A stretch of 64,000 nucleotides of DNA from Steroidobacter gossypii (GCF_016801985.1 NZ_JAEVLS010000001.1:1488001-1552000), one strand, 5' to 3'. Numbered from the stretch's first letter, positions 26,076 to 36,271 are shown. The notes: generated by a model not told the origin, from the sequence alone. Translations and numbers: made by a program.

Positions 26076-29000
26076 TCAGAACGTGATGTCACCGCCCGGC
26101 GGGGCGACAAGCAGCACTTCGGTGCTCTGCGTAGCGCCACCGCAGTTGCCCGCGGACACGCAACGATCGCCGTCGGTCTGGATCATGACGCCAAGCTCCT
26201 TGGTCGTGCCTGGGATCTGACCGAAGTCACGCACCGTGACATCGCCGCTCGCCCCAGCCGGCAGATCGCCAGCCGGCGCGGCGAAGTAACGTTCGCCGAA
26301 CGGCACGATGGTGAGACCTTCGATAGCGTCGCCGGGACCGCCGAAGTAGAAGTCATCGGCGTACACGGAGACATCGATCAGGCGGCGCGCATCGACATCG
26401 GCCGAGGTCAGGCCGAACTGCTCCAGGCAGGCGTTCAGCACCGTCGTGGCGGAGTTGGTCGGATGCTCGACGAACCAGAACGCTTCGGCGTCACCCGTGG
26501 CGAGATTCACCGACCACGCCAGCTGCCGACCGTCGCTGAGATCGTTCAGCGACACGTCGCGATTGAGCAGCCAGTAGTCGTCTTGACCGTCGCGATCGAT
26601 GTCCAGCGCGATGCGATGATCGACCGCGACCGGCAGCGTCTCACGCTCCCACATGTTCACCGCGAACGACCACAGATAACCGGAGGTGCAAACTTCCGCC
26701 GGCACTGGGAACGTCGTGACACCTACCGCACGCAGGTCTGGGGTCGGCTCTTCTTCGCCACGTCCGCCTTCCGGGAGGTTCGGGCTGGTCGCCAGCAGCG
26801 AATATGTATTCAGCTGCGCAGCGCCGACGCCGCGGTTCTTCAGGCTGATGGTGCCCACGCCGCCGCTGCCGTTCTTCCAGTTCGGCCCGCTCGCGAGCAC
26901 GGTGTTGGCAACTTTACGCGGCAACACGTGCCAGGGCAGCGAGAATCTTTCCGACGAGCCTTGTTTCTCGAACACCAGGTAGCCGTCATACTCCTGCAAT
27001 GTCAGCGGCACCGGATTCGGACCATCCGGACCCGCGTTCATCAGGTTGTTACGCAGCCTGTCGCCGCTGATCGCCATCGTCACATCGAAGGTGCGATCGC
27101 CTTTCGCCGGCACTGTCACGGTTTCCGCGGTATAGATCTTCACCGCGCCATTCGCGACGTCGTTGGCGTAGCGATGAACCACTCGAACCTTGAAGGTCGC
27201 CGCCTTCTTGTCGCGATTGAAGACGCGCACGCGACGTTTCAGCACCGCGTCCCGTTCCACATCGACGAAGCCGAAGCTGACGCCGCCGCTGCGAGTGCCT
27301 GTTTTCACGAGGTCGAAGCCGTAGGCGCCGGCTGTCGCCCTGGCTGCGCGATCGACGCGAACTTCACCACCACCGATGCGAGAGATCGGCGCGAGCGAAT
27401 CCGGAATCACGCTGGAAGCACTAGCCGGCTGCTCGATGCCGGTCTCGGCGTTGTTGATCAGCAGTTGTTTCAGGCGCTGCGGGGCGATCGACGGATACAA
27501 CTCTTTCAACAATGCCGCCGCGCCCGACACCATGGGCGCCGCGCCCGACGTGCCGCCGAAGGCATCCGATTGATTGCCCGTGCCGGACATCGCCGATACC
27601 GACGCACCCGGCGCGCCGATTTCAGGCTTGATGCGGTGGTCTTCGAACATCGGACCGCGCGAAGACGTCGACACCACCGAGCTGATCAGCGGGAACACGT
27701 TGTCGGGATCGAACCGGACGGTCGCGCCGCTGCGGATCGCATTGGCGTCGGCGAGGCTGATCATGTAACCCGGGATGGTGATCGGCGGTCCGTCCTGATA
27801 CGCGCCGTCGAAGGGCGCCGTGCCGTCCACCATGCCGATCACGCCGATCAGTGCGCCGCCGGCCTGGATGTTACGAATCTTGTCGGCGAACGCGCACGTG
27901 CCGCGATTCACCAACGCGATCACTCCAGTGAGCGAGCCCGCCGGAAATGGCGTGCAGCCCAGAGCATTCGACGGCGTGAACACGACCGGAGCCGTCACCG
28001 CTTCGGTCAGTTCCGGCGACCACGACTGATGAATCGCGCCACGCTCCGCCGGAGTGACTGCCGGAGAAACAATCGTCATCAGGTCGACCACCGCCGAAGG
28101 CACTGCGGTCTGTGCGACGGACAAAGCAGTGACAGCGGCTGCAGGCGAACCGGTAACGAAAGGTTTATCGGAACCGTTGCCCGCGGAGGCAACGGTGAAC
28201 GCGCCGAGCTTGGTGGCTCGATCGACCGCGGCGGACAGATCGTCATCGAACGGCTGGCCATAATTGGCGCCGAGCGACATGTTGATGATGTCGGCGCGAT
28301 CGGAGGGATCGCCGTCCTGGTTCGGATCGACGGCCCATTCGAAGCCCATCATCAGTGCCTGGCCGCTGCACGCCGAAGTGGGTACGGCGCAGGCCTTGAT
28401 GGCATACAGCTTCACATCCGGCGCGACGCCGTCCTTGCCGGCGATGATGTCGGCAACGTGCGTGCCGTGGCCACCGAAGGTGCTTTGATCGGGCGCGGCG
28501 ATCGGATCCGGGTCCGGCGCGAGCGGCGGACTGTCATCGCCGCCCGTCCACGCTTCACCGACGAAGTCGAAACCGCCGATGACCTTGGCAGTGGGGAACA
28601 AGCCGTCGGTCGTTGTGTTGCGCGGGTCGGTCGCAGATGTACCCCAAGCAGCTGCGTAAGCAGCCGCAGTGCCTTCACCGCCCAACGACGCGTGTGTGTA
28701 GTCGATGCCGCTGTCGATCACAGCAACGCGCACGCCCTTGCCGGTAAGCCCCAGACCTTGCAGCGTTTCAGCGCCGATGTAAGGAACGGTCTCGGTGAGA
28801 TTGCGCTTGTAGTTGCCGGTCGGAGCGACGCGCGTGACGGCGCGATCGTTGTGGAGTGCGGCCACTTCGTCGGCGTCGAGCTCCAGGAACACAGTGTTGG
28901 CAACCAACTGCACCGCGCCGAGCACGGTGGCGCTCGGCGCCGACTGCGCGAGCCGACCGATGAATGCGGTTTGCTCGATCTGCACATCGGCTTTGGATGT

Positions 29001-29261
29001 TCCCTTGCCGTCGCCCACCGCGGCGGTGTTCAGCGAGACAGCCACTTGCACTCGATTGGGCAGCCCGGAGTTGCGCAGCAGTCGAGAGACGTCGTCGAGC
29101 TGAGCGCGTGCCGGCGCTGGCATGCGTGTCTCCAAACGTTTGGAGCTTGCCGCCGCAGCACGCTGAGCGGCGCTGGCGTCGGCGGCCACGACCGTCAGCA
29201 CGGCAGTGGCGACGAGCGACAATGGACCCACTGCCGCCCTCCTGCGAATGTTTCTTAGCAT
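26076..29261 (-). CDS. Large secreted subtilisin-like (S8) serine protease with PA domain
   Basis: The 1061-residue protein starts at the ATG giving MLRNIRRRAAVGPL. A signal peptide ends near ADASAAQ (about 32) and an I9-like propeptide region runs to about 150. The S8 triad is D183 (VIDSGIDYTH), H265 (GGHGTHVAD) and S572 (GGTSGAAPMVSG). The stretch between His and Ser holds a protease-associated insert (about 395-520, VNRGTCAFADKIRN), as in plant-cucumisin-like and lactocepin-like proteases. The C-terminal ~450 residues are beta-rich, with aspartate-rich segments (LDIDRDGQDDYW). It is probably exported for extracellular proteolysis. Confidence 0.93.
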   Translation of the reverse strand: MLRNIRRRAAVGPLSLVATAVLTVVAADASAAQRAAAASSKRLETRMPAPARAQLDDVSRLLRNSGLPNRVQVAVSLNTAAVGDGKGTSKADVQIEQTAFIGRLAQSAPSATVLGAVQLVANTVFLELDADEVAALHNDRAVTRVAPTGNYKRNLTETVPYIGAETLQGLGLTGKGVRVAVIDSGIDYTHASLGGEGTAAAYAAAWGTSATDPRNTTTDGLFPTAKVIGGFDFVGEAWTGGDDSPPLAPDPDPIAAPDQSTFGGHGTHVADIIAGKDGVAPDVKLYAIKACAVPTSACSGQALMMGFEWAVDPNQDGDPSDRADIINMSLGANYGQPFDDDLSAAVDRATKLGAFTVASAGNGSDKPFVTGSPAAAVTALSVAQTAVPSAVVDLMTIVSPAVTPAERGAIHQSWSPELTEAVTAPVVFTPSNALGCTPFPAGSLTGVIALVNRGTCAFADKIRNIQAGGALIGVIGMVDGTAPFDGAYQDGPPITIPGYMISLADANAIRSGATVRFDPDNVFPLISSVVSTSSRGPMFEDHRIKPEIGAPGASVSAMSGTGNQSDAFGGTSGAAPMVSGAAALLKELYPSIAPQRLKQLLINNAETGIEQPASASSVIPDSLAPISRIGGGEVRVDRAARATAGAYGFDLVKTGTRSGGVSFGFVDVERDAVLKRRVRVFNRDKKAATFKVRVVHRYANDVANGAVKIYTAETVTVPAKGDRTFDVTMAISGDRLRNNLMNAGPDGPNPVPLTLQEYDGYLVFEKQGSSERFSLPWHVLPRKVANTVLASGPNWKNGSGGVGTISLKNRGVGAAQLNTYSLLATSPNLPEGGRGEEEPTPDLRAVGVTTFPVPAEVCTSGYLWSFAVNMWERETLPVAVDHRIALDIDRDGQDDYWLLNRDVSLNDLSDGRQLAWSVNLATGDAEAFWFVEHPTNSATTVLNACLEQFGLTSADVDARRLIDVSVYADDFYFGGPGDAIEGLTIVPFGERYFAAPAGDLPAGASGDVTVRDFGQIPGTTKELGVMIQTDGDRCVSAGNCGGATQSTEVLLVAPPGGDITF

Positions 29262-29579
29262 AGTGATCCCCTTGGTCTTGACTATCGTCGCTGGTGACGA
29301 TTGAAGAGCAGAGAAATAGAAACGATCGCACGCGCGCACGCCCCATCGAGGCGCGACAGCAGTTGCAGGTCCGTGGCCAGACGGTGTTACGTCGCATGCG
29401 CAATCGCTGCGACGACGCTACTCCTGCGGCGCGTCTAATTCAATTGTGCAATTCGTGCCAGCGACGGCTGCGCGTCGCTCGTTACTGACGAAAGTTAGTC
29501 TGTATACAGGTGAAAGTGTCAATGACATCGACACCCTCACAGCAGGCGCAATTTTTGTTTTGTTTGCGAAAGATATTTT
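29262..29579. other. AT-richer intergenic region upstream of the subtilase
   Basis: No gene is seen in these 318 bases. An inverted repeat ATCGTC (29284-29289) / GACGAT (29296-29301) lies in the leader just before the subtilase start. A perfect -35 TTGACA on the minus strand (29517-29522) could belong to the subtilase promoter, but its -10 partner is weak. The nested repeat GTGTC/GACAC (29516-29520, 29530-29534) covers that box and could be an operator. A T-rich tract follows at 29550-29580. Confidence 0.5.
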
Positions 29580-30515
29580 CTATCGCAGCTCGCGCAGCCA
29601 GTCGCGCGGTCGCAGGAAGTCTGAATAGAGCCGCGCTTCGGCGGAGCCGGATTCCGGCGTCCAGTTGTACTCCCAGCGCACCAGCGGCGGCAGCGACATG
29701 AGAATGGACTCGGTTCGCCCGCCGGATTGCAGGCCGAACGAAGTGCCGCGGTCATACACCAGATTGAATTCCACGTAGCGTCCGCGCCGATACAGTTGGA
29801 ACTGTCGCTCGCGTTCGCCGTAGGGATGATCTTTGCGGCGTGTGACGATCGGCAGGTAGGCTTCCAGGAAATGATCGCCGACGCTGCGCTGATAAGCGAA
29901 GCAGCGTTCGAAGCCCCAGTCGTTCAAGTCGTCGAAGAACAGACCGCCGACGCCGCGGGTCTCGTTGCGATGTTTGAGAAAGAAATATCGATCGCACCAG
30001 TCTTTGTGCCGGGAATAAACATCATCGCCGAAGGGCTTGCATGCCTGCTGCGCGACTCGATGCCAATGCAGCACATCTTCGTCGAATGGATAGTAGGGCG
30101 TGAGATCGAAACCTCCGCCGAACCACCAGGCGCCGGGCGCGCCGTGCTTGGGAGTGGCGGAGAAGAAGCGCACGTTGGCGTGCGTGGTGGGGATGTACGG
30201 ATTGCTGGGATGAATGACCAGCGACACGCCGGTCGCCATCCAGTCGGCATCGGCGAGCTCGGGTCGTTGCGCCGTCGCGCTCGGAGGCAGGCGCGTGCCC
30301 ATCACATGTGAGAAGTTGACGCCGGCCTGCTCGAACACCGCGCCATTGCGCAGCACGCGACTTTCGCCGCCACCGCCTTCGGCTCGCTCCCAGCGATCGC
30401 GAATGAACTGCGCGCCGCCGTCCGCCTGCTCGAGCGCCGAGCAGATGCGATCCTGCAGTCCACGCAGGTAGGCGAGCACGGCATCGGCGTCGACGGCCAT
30501 CAGATCATTCTCCAT
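29580..30515 (-). CDS. hemF: Oxygen-dependent coproporphyrinogen III oxidase
   Basis: The 311-residue HemF has family blocks [50 protein letters not shown] and the near-C-terminal [29 protein letters not shown]. It carries out the aerobic decarboxylation of coproporphyrinogen III to protoporphyrinogen IX. Length is normal (about 300). With hemB in the same window, two heme-pathway genes are present but not in one operon. Confidence 0.97.
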   Translation of the reverse strand: MENDLMAVDADAVLAYLRGLQDRICSALEQADGGAQFIRDRWERAEGGGGESRVLRNGAVFEQAGVNFSHVMGTRLPPSATAQRPELADADWMATGVSLVIHPSNPYIPTTHANVRFFSATPKHGAPGAWWFGGGFDLTPYYPFDEDVLHWHRVAQQACKPFGDDVYSRHKDWCDRYFFLKHRNETRGVGGLFFDDLNDWGFERCFAYQRSVGDHFLEAYLPIVTRRKDHPYGERERQFQLYRRGRYVEFNLVYDRGTSFGLQSGGRTESILMSLPPLVRWEYNWTPESGSAEARLYSDFLRPRDWLRELR

Positions 30516-30580
30516 TGAGTGAGCGCGGCCATGATGCGGCCAGGGAACGGCTCAGGGAAGCCTGTCACGGCAGCGCCACC

Positions 30581-30601
30581 GCTCGGCCTTGTCGGCCGAG
30601 C
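30581..30601 (-). terminator. Hairpin downstream of topA
   Basis: GCTCGGCC (30581-30588) / GGCCGAGC (30594-30601), loop TTGTC, lies 22 bases beyond the topA stop on the leftward transcript. No U-run follows, so it may act with Rho or only stabilise the 3' end. Confidence 0.45.
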
Positions 30602-30622
30602 AGGGTGCGTTGCTGCTATGGG

Positions 30623-33205
30623 TTACTTCGATTTGGCGGGCGACTTGCTCGCGCTCTTCGCCGCCGTCTTCTTCGCTGCAGTCTTGGCGGCGGCCCGCGG
30701 CGCGGCTGATTTGGCAGGCGACTTGGACGCATTCGCGCCGTCTGCCTTGCTGGCTGAAGCAGGAGCCTTGGCGGTCTTGGCCGGTGTGGTCTTGCTCTTC
30801 GCCGCAGCCTTCAAGGGCTTTTCGGCCGGTGCGGCCGCGGTTGGTGCATCGGCCTTGGCGGCGGTCTTCTTGGCGAACCGACCGAAACGGCCTTTGCCTC
30901 GTTCCGGCGCGGCAGCGAGCAGCTCGCGGCATTCGTCCAAGGTCAGCGTCTTCGGATCCCGCTCCTTGGGGATCTTCGCGTTCTTCACCTTGTCGGTGAT
31001 GTACGGGCCGAAGCGGCCGTTCAGCACCTGAATGCCGGCGTCTTCGAAGTTCAGGATGGTGCGATTGGCGTCGGCCTCTTCCTTGGCCTTGATCAGCTCC
31101 AGCGCACGCGGCAGCTCGATGGTGTACGGATCGTCGTCCTTGATGGACACGAACTTCTTCGCGCCATATTGAATGTAGGGCCCGAAGCGACCGATGGCGA
31201 CGCGGATCGAATGGCCGTCCGCGGTCTGACCGATAGTTCTCGGCAGCGTGAACAATTCCAGCGCCTCGGCCAGCGTGATGGTGTCCATGCGCTGCGTCGC
31301 CTTGAGGCTGGCGAACTTGGGCTTTTCCTCGTCGTCCTTGGTGCCCATCTGCACGAACGGACCATACTTGCCGTAGCGGACCGAGATCGGCTTGCCGGTG
31401 ACCGGATCGTTGCCCAGCTCGCGCGCTTCCGACACGTCCTCACGCGTGACCGTCTCGTCGACCACGTCGACGCGCTCTTTGAATTCGCTCCAGAAGCGCT
31501 CCAGCACCGGCACCCAGGCTTCGCGGCCGTCGGCGATCTCGTCGAGGTCGTCCTCCATCTTGGCGGTGAACCCGTACTCGACGTAGTGATGGAAATTGCG
31601 CGTCAGGAACTTGTTGACGATCTTGCCCAGATCGGTAGGCACGAAGCGGCGATTGACCAGCTCCGTATATTTTTTGTTGACCAAGGTCGAGATGATGCTG
31701 GCATAGGTCGAAGGCCGGCCGATGCCGTGCTCTTCGAGTGCCTTCACCAGGCTCGCTTCGGAGAAGCGGGGCGGCGGTTCGGTGAAGTGCTGTTCGCCAC
31801 GCAGGGCGACCAGCGCCACTTCGTCGCCGACTTCCATGGCGGGCAGGATGCGATCGTTGTCGTCGTCGACCGTATCGTCCTGACCTTCCTTATAAACGGC
31901 GATGTAGCCCGGCTTCACCAGCGTGGAGCCATTGGCTCGCAACACTGCAGTCGAGCCTTCGCGCTTGGCGCTCGTTCCAGGCACCAGGTCGACGGCCACG
32001 GTGTCGTACACCGCCGCTTCCATCTGGCTCGCGACCGCGCGCTTCCAGATCAGGCTGTAGAGCTTGAACTGATCGTTGTCGATCTTGCCGGCGAGACGCT
32101 CGGGCGTGACCGCCGCTGAAGTCGGACGAATGGCTTCGTGCGCTTCCTGCGCGTTCTTCGACTTCGTTTTATAGGTGCGCGGCGACTCGGGCAGCGCATC
32201 GGCGCCGTACATGCTGCCGATCACCTGCCGAATCTCGGCGACGGCTTCGTTCGCCAGGTTCAGCGAGTCGGTACGCATATAAGTAATGAGACCGACCGCG
32301 CCTTCGCCGAAGTCCACGCCTTCATACAACTGCTGCGCCAGGCGCATGGTGCGCTGAGCGCCGAAGCCGAGCTTGCGAGCGGCTTCCTGTTGCAGGGTGG
32401 AGGTGGTGAACGGCGGCGACGGATTGCGCCGGCGCTGCTTCTTGTCGATGTTGGCGACGCTGAGCCTGCCCTTGGCGGCGTTCTCGATGGCGGTGCGCAC
32501 ATCGGTCGCCTGGCCTTCGGTGGTCACCGTGAACTGTTCGACCTTCTCGCCGCGATACTCGATCAGCCGCGCCGGGAATGTTTGTTTCGACTTTTCGGCG
32601 TCGGCATCGATGGTCCAGTACTCGCGCGGCTTGAAGGCGAGGATCTCTTCCTCGCGCTCGCAGATCATGCGCAACGCCGGGCTCTGCACGCGGCCCGCCG
32701 AGGCGCCCGGCAAACCGGCTTTTTTCCAGAGCAGCGGCGAGATGTTGAAGCCGACCAGATAGTCGAGCGCGCGGCGCGCCTGCTGCGCGTTCACCAGATC
32801 CTGCGAAATGTCGCGCGGCTGGCCGATCGCTTCCCTGATGGCGTTCTTGGTGATCTCGTAGAACACCACGCGATGCACGTCCTTGCCGTCGAGCACGCCT
32901 TGTTCCTTGAGCAGCTCGGTGAGATGCCAGGAAATGGCTTCGCCCTCGCGGTCAGGGTCGGTCGCCAGATACAGCGCGTCGGATTTTTTCAGCGCCTTGG
33001 CGATCGCCTGCACGTGCTTTTCGTTCTTCTCCAGGATCTGATAGCGCATCGCGAATTTGCGCTTCGGATCGACCGCGCCTTCCTTGGGCACCAGATCGCG
33101 CACGTGGCCATACGACGCCAGCACCTCGAAATTTTTTCCGAGGTACTTCTTGATGGTCTTCGCCTTTGCAGGCGATTCCACGATGACTAGATTCTTCTGC
33201 TCCAT
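30623..33205 (-). CDS. topA: DNA topoisomerase I
   Basis: The 860-residue type IA topoisomerase has a Toprim domain at the N-terminus with the acidic TDPDREGEAISWH motif (about 82-94). Active-site Tyr309 lies in GLITYMRTDS. The C-terminal part has Topo_C repeats (RYGKYGPFVQMG, AIGRFGPYIQYG, NGRFGPYIT) but no tetracysteine zinc ribbons, unlike E. coli TopA. It ends in a ~65-residue Lys/Ala/Ser/Pro histone-H1-like tail that probably binds DNA. The ATG is directly preceded by a T-run and hairpin (33216-33232), leaving no ordinary Shine-Dalgarno sequence. Confidence 0.97.
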   Translation of the reverse strand: MEQKNLVIVESPAKAKTIKKYLGKNFEVLASYGHVRDLVPKEGAVDPKRKFAMRYQILEKNEKHVQAIAKALKKSDALYLATDPDREGEAISWHLTELLKEQGVLDGKDVHRVVFYEITKNAIREAIGQPRDISQDLVNAQQARRALDYLVGFNISPLLWKKAGLPGASAGRVQSPALRMICEREEEILAFKPREYWTIDADAEKSKQTFPARLIEYRGEKVEQFTVTTEGQATDVRTAIENAAKGRLSVANIDKKQRRRNPSPPFTTSTLQQEAARKLGFGAQRTMRLAQQLYEGVDFGEGAVGLITYMRTDSLNLANEAVAEIRQVIGSMYGADALPESPRTYKTKSKNAQEAHEAIRPTSAAVTPERLAGKIDNDQFKLYSLIWKRAVASQMEAAVYDTVAVDLVPGTSAKREGSTAVLRANGSTLVKPGYIAVYKEGQDDTVDDDNDRILPAMEVGDEVALVALRGEQHFTEPPPRFSEASLVKALEEHGIGRPSTYASIISTLVNKKYTELVNRRFVPTDLGKIVNKFLTRNFHHYVEYGFTAKMEDDLDEIADGREAWVPVLERFWSEFKERVDVVDETVTREDVSEARELGNDPVTGKPISVRYGKYGPFVQMGTKDDEEKPKFASLKATQRMDTITLAEALELFTLPRTIGQTADGHSIRVAIGRFGPYIQYGAKKFVSIKDDDPYTIELPRALELIKAKEEADANRTILNFEDAGIQVLNGRFGPYITDKVKNAKIPKERDPKTLTLDECRELLAAAPERGKGRFGRFAKKTAAKADAPTAAAPAEKPLKAAAKSKTTPAKTAKAPASASKADGANASKSPAKSAAPRAAAKTAAKKTAAKSASKSPAKSK

Positions 33206-33232
33206 AAAAAAAGAAACCGCGGTGGCCGCGGT
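33206..33232 (-). terminator. Intrinsic terminator of the smg operon abutting the topA start
   Basis: A perfect 7-bp stem ACCGCGG (33216-33222) / CCGCGGT (33226-33232) with loop TGG is followed on the minus strand by TTTCTTTTTTT, which runs straight into the topA ATG at 33203-33205. It should end the LysM-dprA-smg transcript. It occupies exactly the place of the topA ribosome binding site. Confidence 0.75.
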
Positions 33233-33267
33233 GCTGCTGAAGGCTGCGTTGTCTTGGCCCGCGCTCT

Positions 33268-33747
33268 TCAGTGCACCACTTGCAGACGGTTATCGAATAC
33301 CAAGTCCTCCATCCGCAGGTAAGCGCTCTGTTGGCCCGGCTGGCTGAACAGCACCATGAGCACCACCCACTTCACCTGTTCAATGTCGATCTGTTGCACA
33401 TCGAGCGCCAGCAGGCGGTCGATGACCAATTCGCGCTGCGCCGGGCTGATGATGCCGATGTTCTCCAGGTACAGGATGTACCCGCGGCAGTCGGTGTCGA
33501 GCCGCGCCTGTTCGTGCGCGTCGAAAATACGAATCGCTCGCGATCCGGGAATGCCGCCCGCACGGTTGGGATCGGCAGACAGCTGCTCGAGCCATTCCAG
33601 CGCGCGGCCAACTTCTCGTTCGGAAAAACCGGCTCGTTCCAGTTCGTCCCGGAGTGTGTCGCGGTCGGGTTCGGGGGCGCAGTCCAGATCGGCGTCGAAG
33701 TAATTCTCGAAGAGATAGATCAGGATATCGAGAACGCTTTCCTTCAT
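33268..33747 (-). CDS. smg: Smg protein (DUF494 family)
   Basis: The 159-residue protein has the family start MKESVLDILIYLFENYF and the central RIFDAHEQARLDTDCRGYILYLE. Smg is conserved next to dprA and topA in gamma- and betaproteobacteria; its function is not established. Its ATG overlaps the dprA stop codon (ATGA), so the two are translationally coupled. Confidence 0.93.
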   Translation of the reverse strand: MKESVLDILIYLFENYFDADLDCAPEPDRDTLRDELERAGFSEREVGRALEWLEQLSADPNRAGGIPGSRAIRIFDAHEQARLDTDCRGYILYLENIGIISPAQRELVIDRLLALDVQQIDIEQVKWVVLMVLFSQPGQQSAYLRMEDLVFDNRLQVVH

Positions 33748-34781
33748 TTCGCTGCCTTAGTGTCGACAGGGCCCGCGCGCCGCACATAAAGCCCGCCAGG
33801 GCAGGCGTCGATGCGCGCCTCCAGTTCGAGGATCAGCAGCATGGACGCTACCTCGTCGGCCTTGAGTCCGGTGCGTGCGATCAAAACGTCGACACTGGTC
33901 GGCTCGAAGCCGAGCGCATCTAACAGGATTTCATACCCTTTGTCCAATGCCGGGGATAAAAGTGCTGTGCTTTCAGCGGTTTTCACACCGCTTCTGCCCG
34001 GGTCGCGGATTTGCTCGCCGAACAGCCCGGTCAACGCGCGCAGCTCCTCGAATATATCGTCGGCGGTCTCCACCAGCTTGGCGCCCTGCCGAATCAGCCG
34101 GTGACATCCGCGCGCCAGTGCGTTGTGGATGGAGCCCGGGATGGCGAAGACTTCGCGGCCCTGCTCGGTGGCCAGTCGGGCGGTGATCAACGAGCCGCTC
34201 TGCAATGCCGCCTCCACCACCAGTGTGCCCAGTGACAGTCCACTGATTATGCGATTGCGCCGAGGGAAATGACTTCGACCCGCCGGCGTGCCCAGAGGAA
34301 ATTCGCTGACCAGCGCGCCGCTGGATGCAATTCGCTCCGCTAACCCTGCATTGGCGCGCGGGTAGGCAATATCAAGGCCTGTGCCGCACACGGCGATGGT
34401 GCGGCCATCAACCGCCAGAGCGGCAAGATGCGCGGCTGCGTCGATGCCGATGGCCAGGCCGCTGGTGATCACGAATCCAGATCGCGCCAGATGCGCAGCG
34501 AATTCGCGTGCGTTGTCGAGCCCGGTGTGAGTGGGATTACGCGAGCCGACGATGGCCAGCTGCGGCAGACTCAACAGGTCGGGGTCGCCGCGCACTAACA
34601 ATCCAGGCGGCGGATCGGGCAACTGGGCAAGCAGCGCGGGATAGCGGGGCGAGCCGGATGGAATGAAGTGATGCATCGGCCGCTCGAGCCAGCGGCGATG
34701 TCGTGCGATCAGTGCGTCGAGCGACTCCGCGTCACAGCCGGGGAGTCGCGCCTTGCTCAGCCAGGTTTCGAGCTCGTCCAT
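33744..34781 (-). CDS. dprA: DNA processing protein A
   Basis: In this 345-residue protein the Rossmann-like DprA core is evident: AIVGSRNPTHTGLDNAREFA, SGLAIGIDAAAH, VCGTGLDIAYP, SEFPLGTPAGRSHFPRRNRIISGLS and GSLITARLATEQGREVFAIPGS. A C-terminal winged-helix (DML1/DprA-WH) domain follows (about 275-335). It loads RecA on incoming single-stranded DNA in natural transformation. The N-terminal SAM-like segment is short. It is flanked by smg and a LysM protein, the usual gammaproteobacterial order. Confidence 0.95.
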   Translation of the reverse strand: MDELETWLSKARLPGCDAESLDALIARHRRWLERPMHHFIPSGSPRYPALLAQLPDPPPGLLVRGDPDLLSLPQLAIVGSRNPTHTGLDNAREFAAHLARSGFVITSGLAIGIDAAAHLAALAVDGRTIAVCGTGLDIAYPRANAGLAERIASSGALVSEFPLGTPAGRSHFPRRNRIISGLSLGTLVVEAALQSGSLITARLATEQGREVFAIPGSIHNALARGCHRLIRQGAKLVETADDIFEELRALTGLFGEQIRDPGRSGVKTAESTALLSPALDKGYEILLDALGFEPTSVDVLIARTGLKADEVASMLLILELEARIDACPGGLYVRRAGPVDTKAAK

Positions 34782-34814
34782 GAGCTCGTCAACATAGGCG
34801 CAATCGAAACGCGC

Positions 34815-35975
34815 TCAGGGGTTTTTAGCGCGGTCTCCCTGACGGATTTCGTGCGTGGTTTCCATCACCAGCGCGTAGCTCAGGTTGTCGAAGGCTTTGA
34901 ACACCATGATCACGCCGGCACGCTCGTCGGGCAGCTGCACCTGCTTGCCGAAGTTCGAGCTGCGGCTGGTGCGACGCGCTGCGAGACCACCTTCAGCGAA
35001 GGTGTCGCGCACCACGGCGCCGCGCTGATACGCGGCGAGGATGTGTCCGGGTTCGAGGCCGTCGTTGCTGCCTTTGTTGAGCGCGACGACCTGGTACTGA
35101 CCCATCACGGTGTGGCTGCGCACCGCGATGATGCTTGCGTCGATCTCGTCGGCAGGCGCGTGCGGCACGAAGTCCACATTTACATCCACCGACTCCGGGA
35201 ACAGCTTGTCGCCTTGCAGGACTTCGCGCGCCGAATCCGTCATCAGGAGCTTGGCGGGATCGCCTTCGGTGGCCACCGGACCGGAGCCGACGTAGATGCC
35301 CGAGTAGCCGAGCAGCTTGTTGTTGTCCGGATCGCGCAGCTCCTCCTCGATGTGCACGACGCTGTAGCGAGTCTCGGCCGCCGCCTCGCCGATGCCACGC
35401 GCATACACTTCATTGCCGATCGCGCCGATCATGTGCGAGTCGCGCATCGCGACTACGTACGGGGCGCTCTTGACCTGCTCCTTGGTCAGCAAGGTCGGCC
35501 GGCCCATGAAGCTGGCGACGATGTCATAAGGAATCGCGGTGACTGCCTGGCTCAGCGGCTGACGCCGCACTTCGGGCGACAGGCGCTTGCCGCCGCGGCC
35601 GCCTTCGACGTTCTCGCCGCCGCGCTGAGCCACGGTCAGGCGGGGCTGGCCGTCCACATACACCAGCTTCAGCACGTCGCCCGGGTAGATCAGGTGCGGA
35701 TTGGCGATCTGCGGGTTCACGTACCAGATTTCGGGCCAGTACCACGGCTCGCGCAGGAACACCTTGGAGATGTCCCAAAGCGTGTCGCCGGTCTTGACCA
35801 CGTATTGATCGGGAGCGTCGGCGGACAACGGAATGTTGCTGCCGGAGCCGACGGTTTGAGCCGGTCCTTCCTGGGCAAGGATGCTCGGGGGCGCCAGCAC
35901 GCCCGCGGTGACGGTCAGGCCAGCGACCAGGCTGAGCAAAATCGCCGGACGAAGTGCCAGATTCGCAGTTTTCAT
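34815..35975 (-). CDS. LysM peptidoglycan-binding domain protein, periplasmic
   Basis: The 386-residue protein starts at the ATG giving MKTANLALRPAILL, with a signal peptide ending near SILAQEG (about 33). A single LysM domain (about 55-105) reads QYVVKTGDTLWDISKVF ... NPHLIYPGDVLKL. The remaining ~280 residues form a conserved region without a domain name known to me. Homologs are encoded between dprA and def in many gammaproteobacteria. It probably binds the cell wall. It is the first gene of the operon with dprA and smg. Confidence 0.9.
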   Translation of the reverse strand: MKTANLALRPAILLSLVAGLTVTAGVLAPPSILAQEGPAQTVGSGSNIPLSADAPDQYVVKTGDTLWDISKVFLREPWYWPEIWYVNPQIANPHLIYPGDVLKLVYVDGQPRLTVAQRGGENVEGGRGGKRLSPEVRRQPLSQAVTAIPYDIVASFMGRPTLLTKEQVKSAPYVVAMRDSHMIGAIGNEVYARGIGEAAAETRYSVVHIEEELRDPDNNKLLGYSGIYVGSGPVATEGDPAKLLMTDSAREVLQGDKLFPESVDVNVDFVPHAPADEIDASIIAVRSHTVMGQYQVVALNKGSNDGLEPGHILAAYQRGAVVRDTFAEGGLAARRTSRSSNFGKQVQLPDERAGVIMVFKAFDNLSYALVMETTHEIRQGDRAKNP

Positions 35976-36271
35976 GCGCTCAACGAGCTCCCATTTGTAT
36001 CCCTGCCGGGCGGGTCCTGGCGTCGCGTAAGCCTCTGAGCGTACGCACAAAAACCCACTCCGTGCCGACATTAAGTTCAACCGTGGCGGAACTTTAGCAG
36101 CAACATTGCAACGAGTGCAGAAATGGGCCTCCAGCCCGAGACGTGGTTCTCATTCCTGCTCCCGGAGCGCCGCCGCCATTCATCTATGGCCGACATAGGC
36201 ACGAAACACTTGTTTCTGGCCAAATCGGCTGCAGACTAGGCGTCAGTCTCCACCTTCTGACGTTTTCGAAC

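Noticed and set aside
26463-29258. A 931-codon open frame on the plus strand opposite the subtilase gene
   Set aside because: It is a mirror of the high-GC coding strand: Arg/His/Ala-rich, no domain, while the opposite strand encodes a complete S8 protease with triad and PA domain.
34668-36038. A 456-codon plus-strand frame over dprA and the LysM gene
   Set aside because: It crosses two recognisable genes on the other strand and has no family features.
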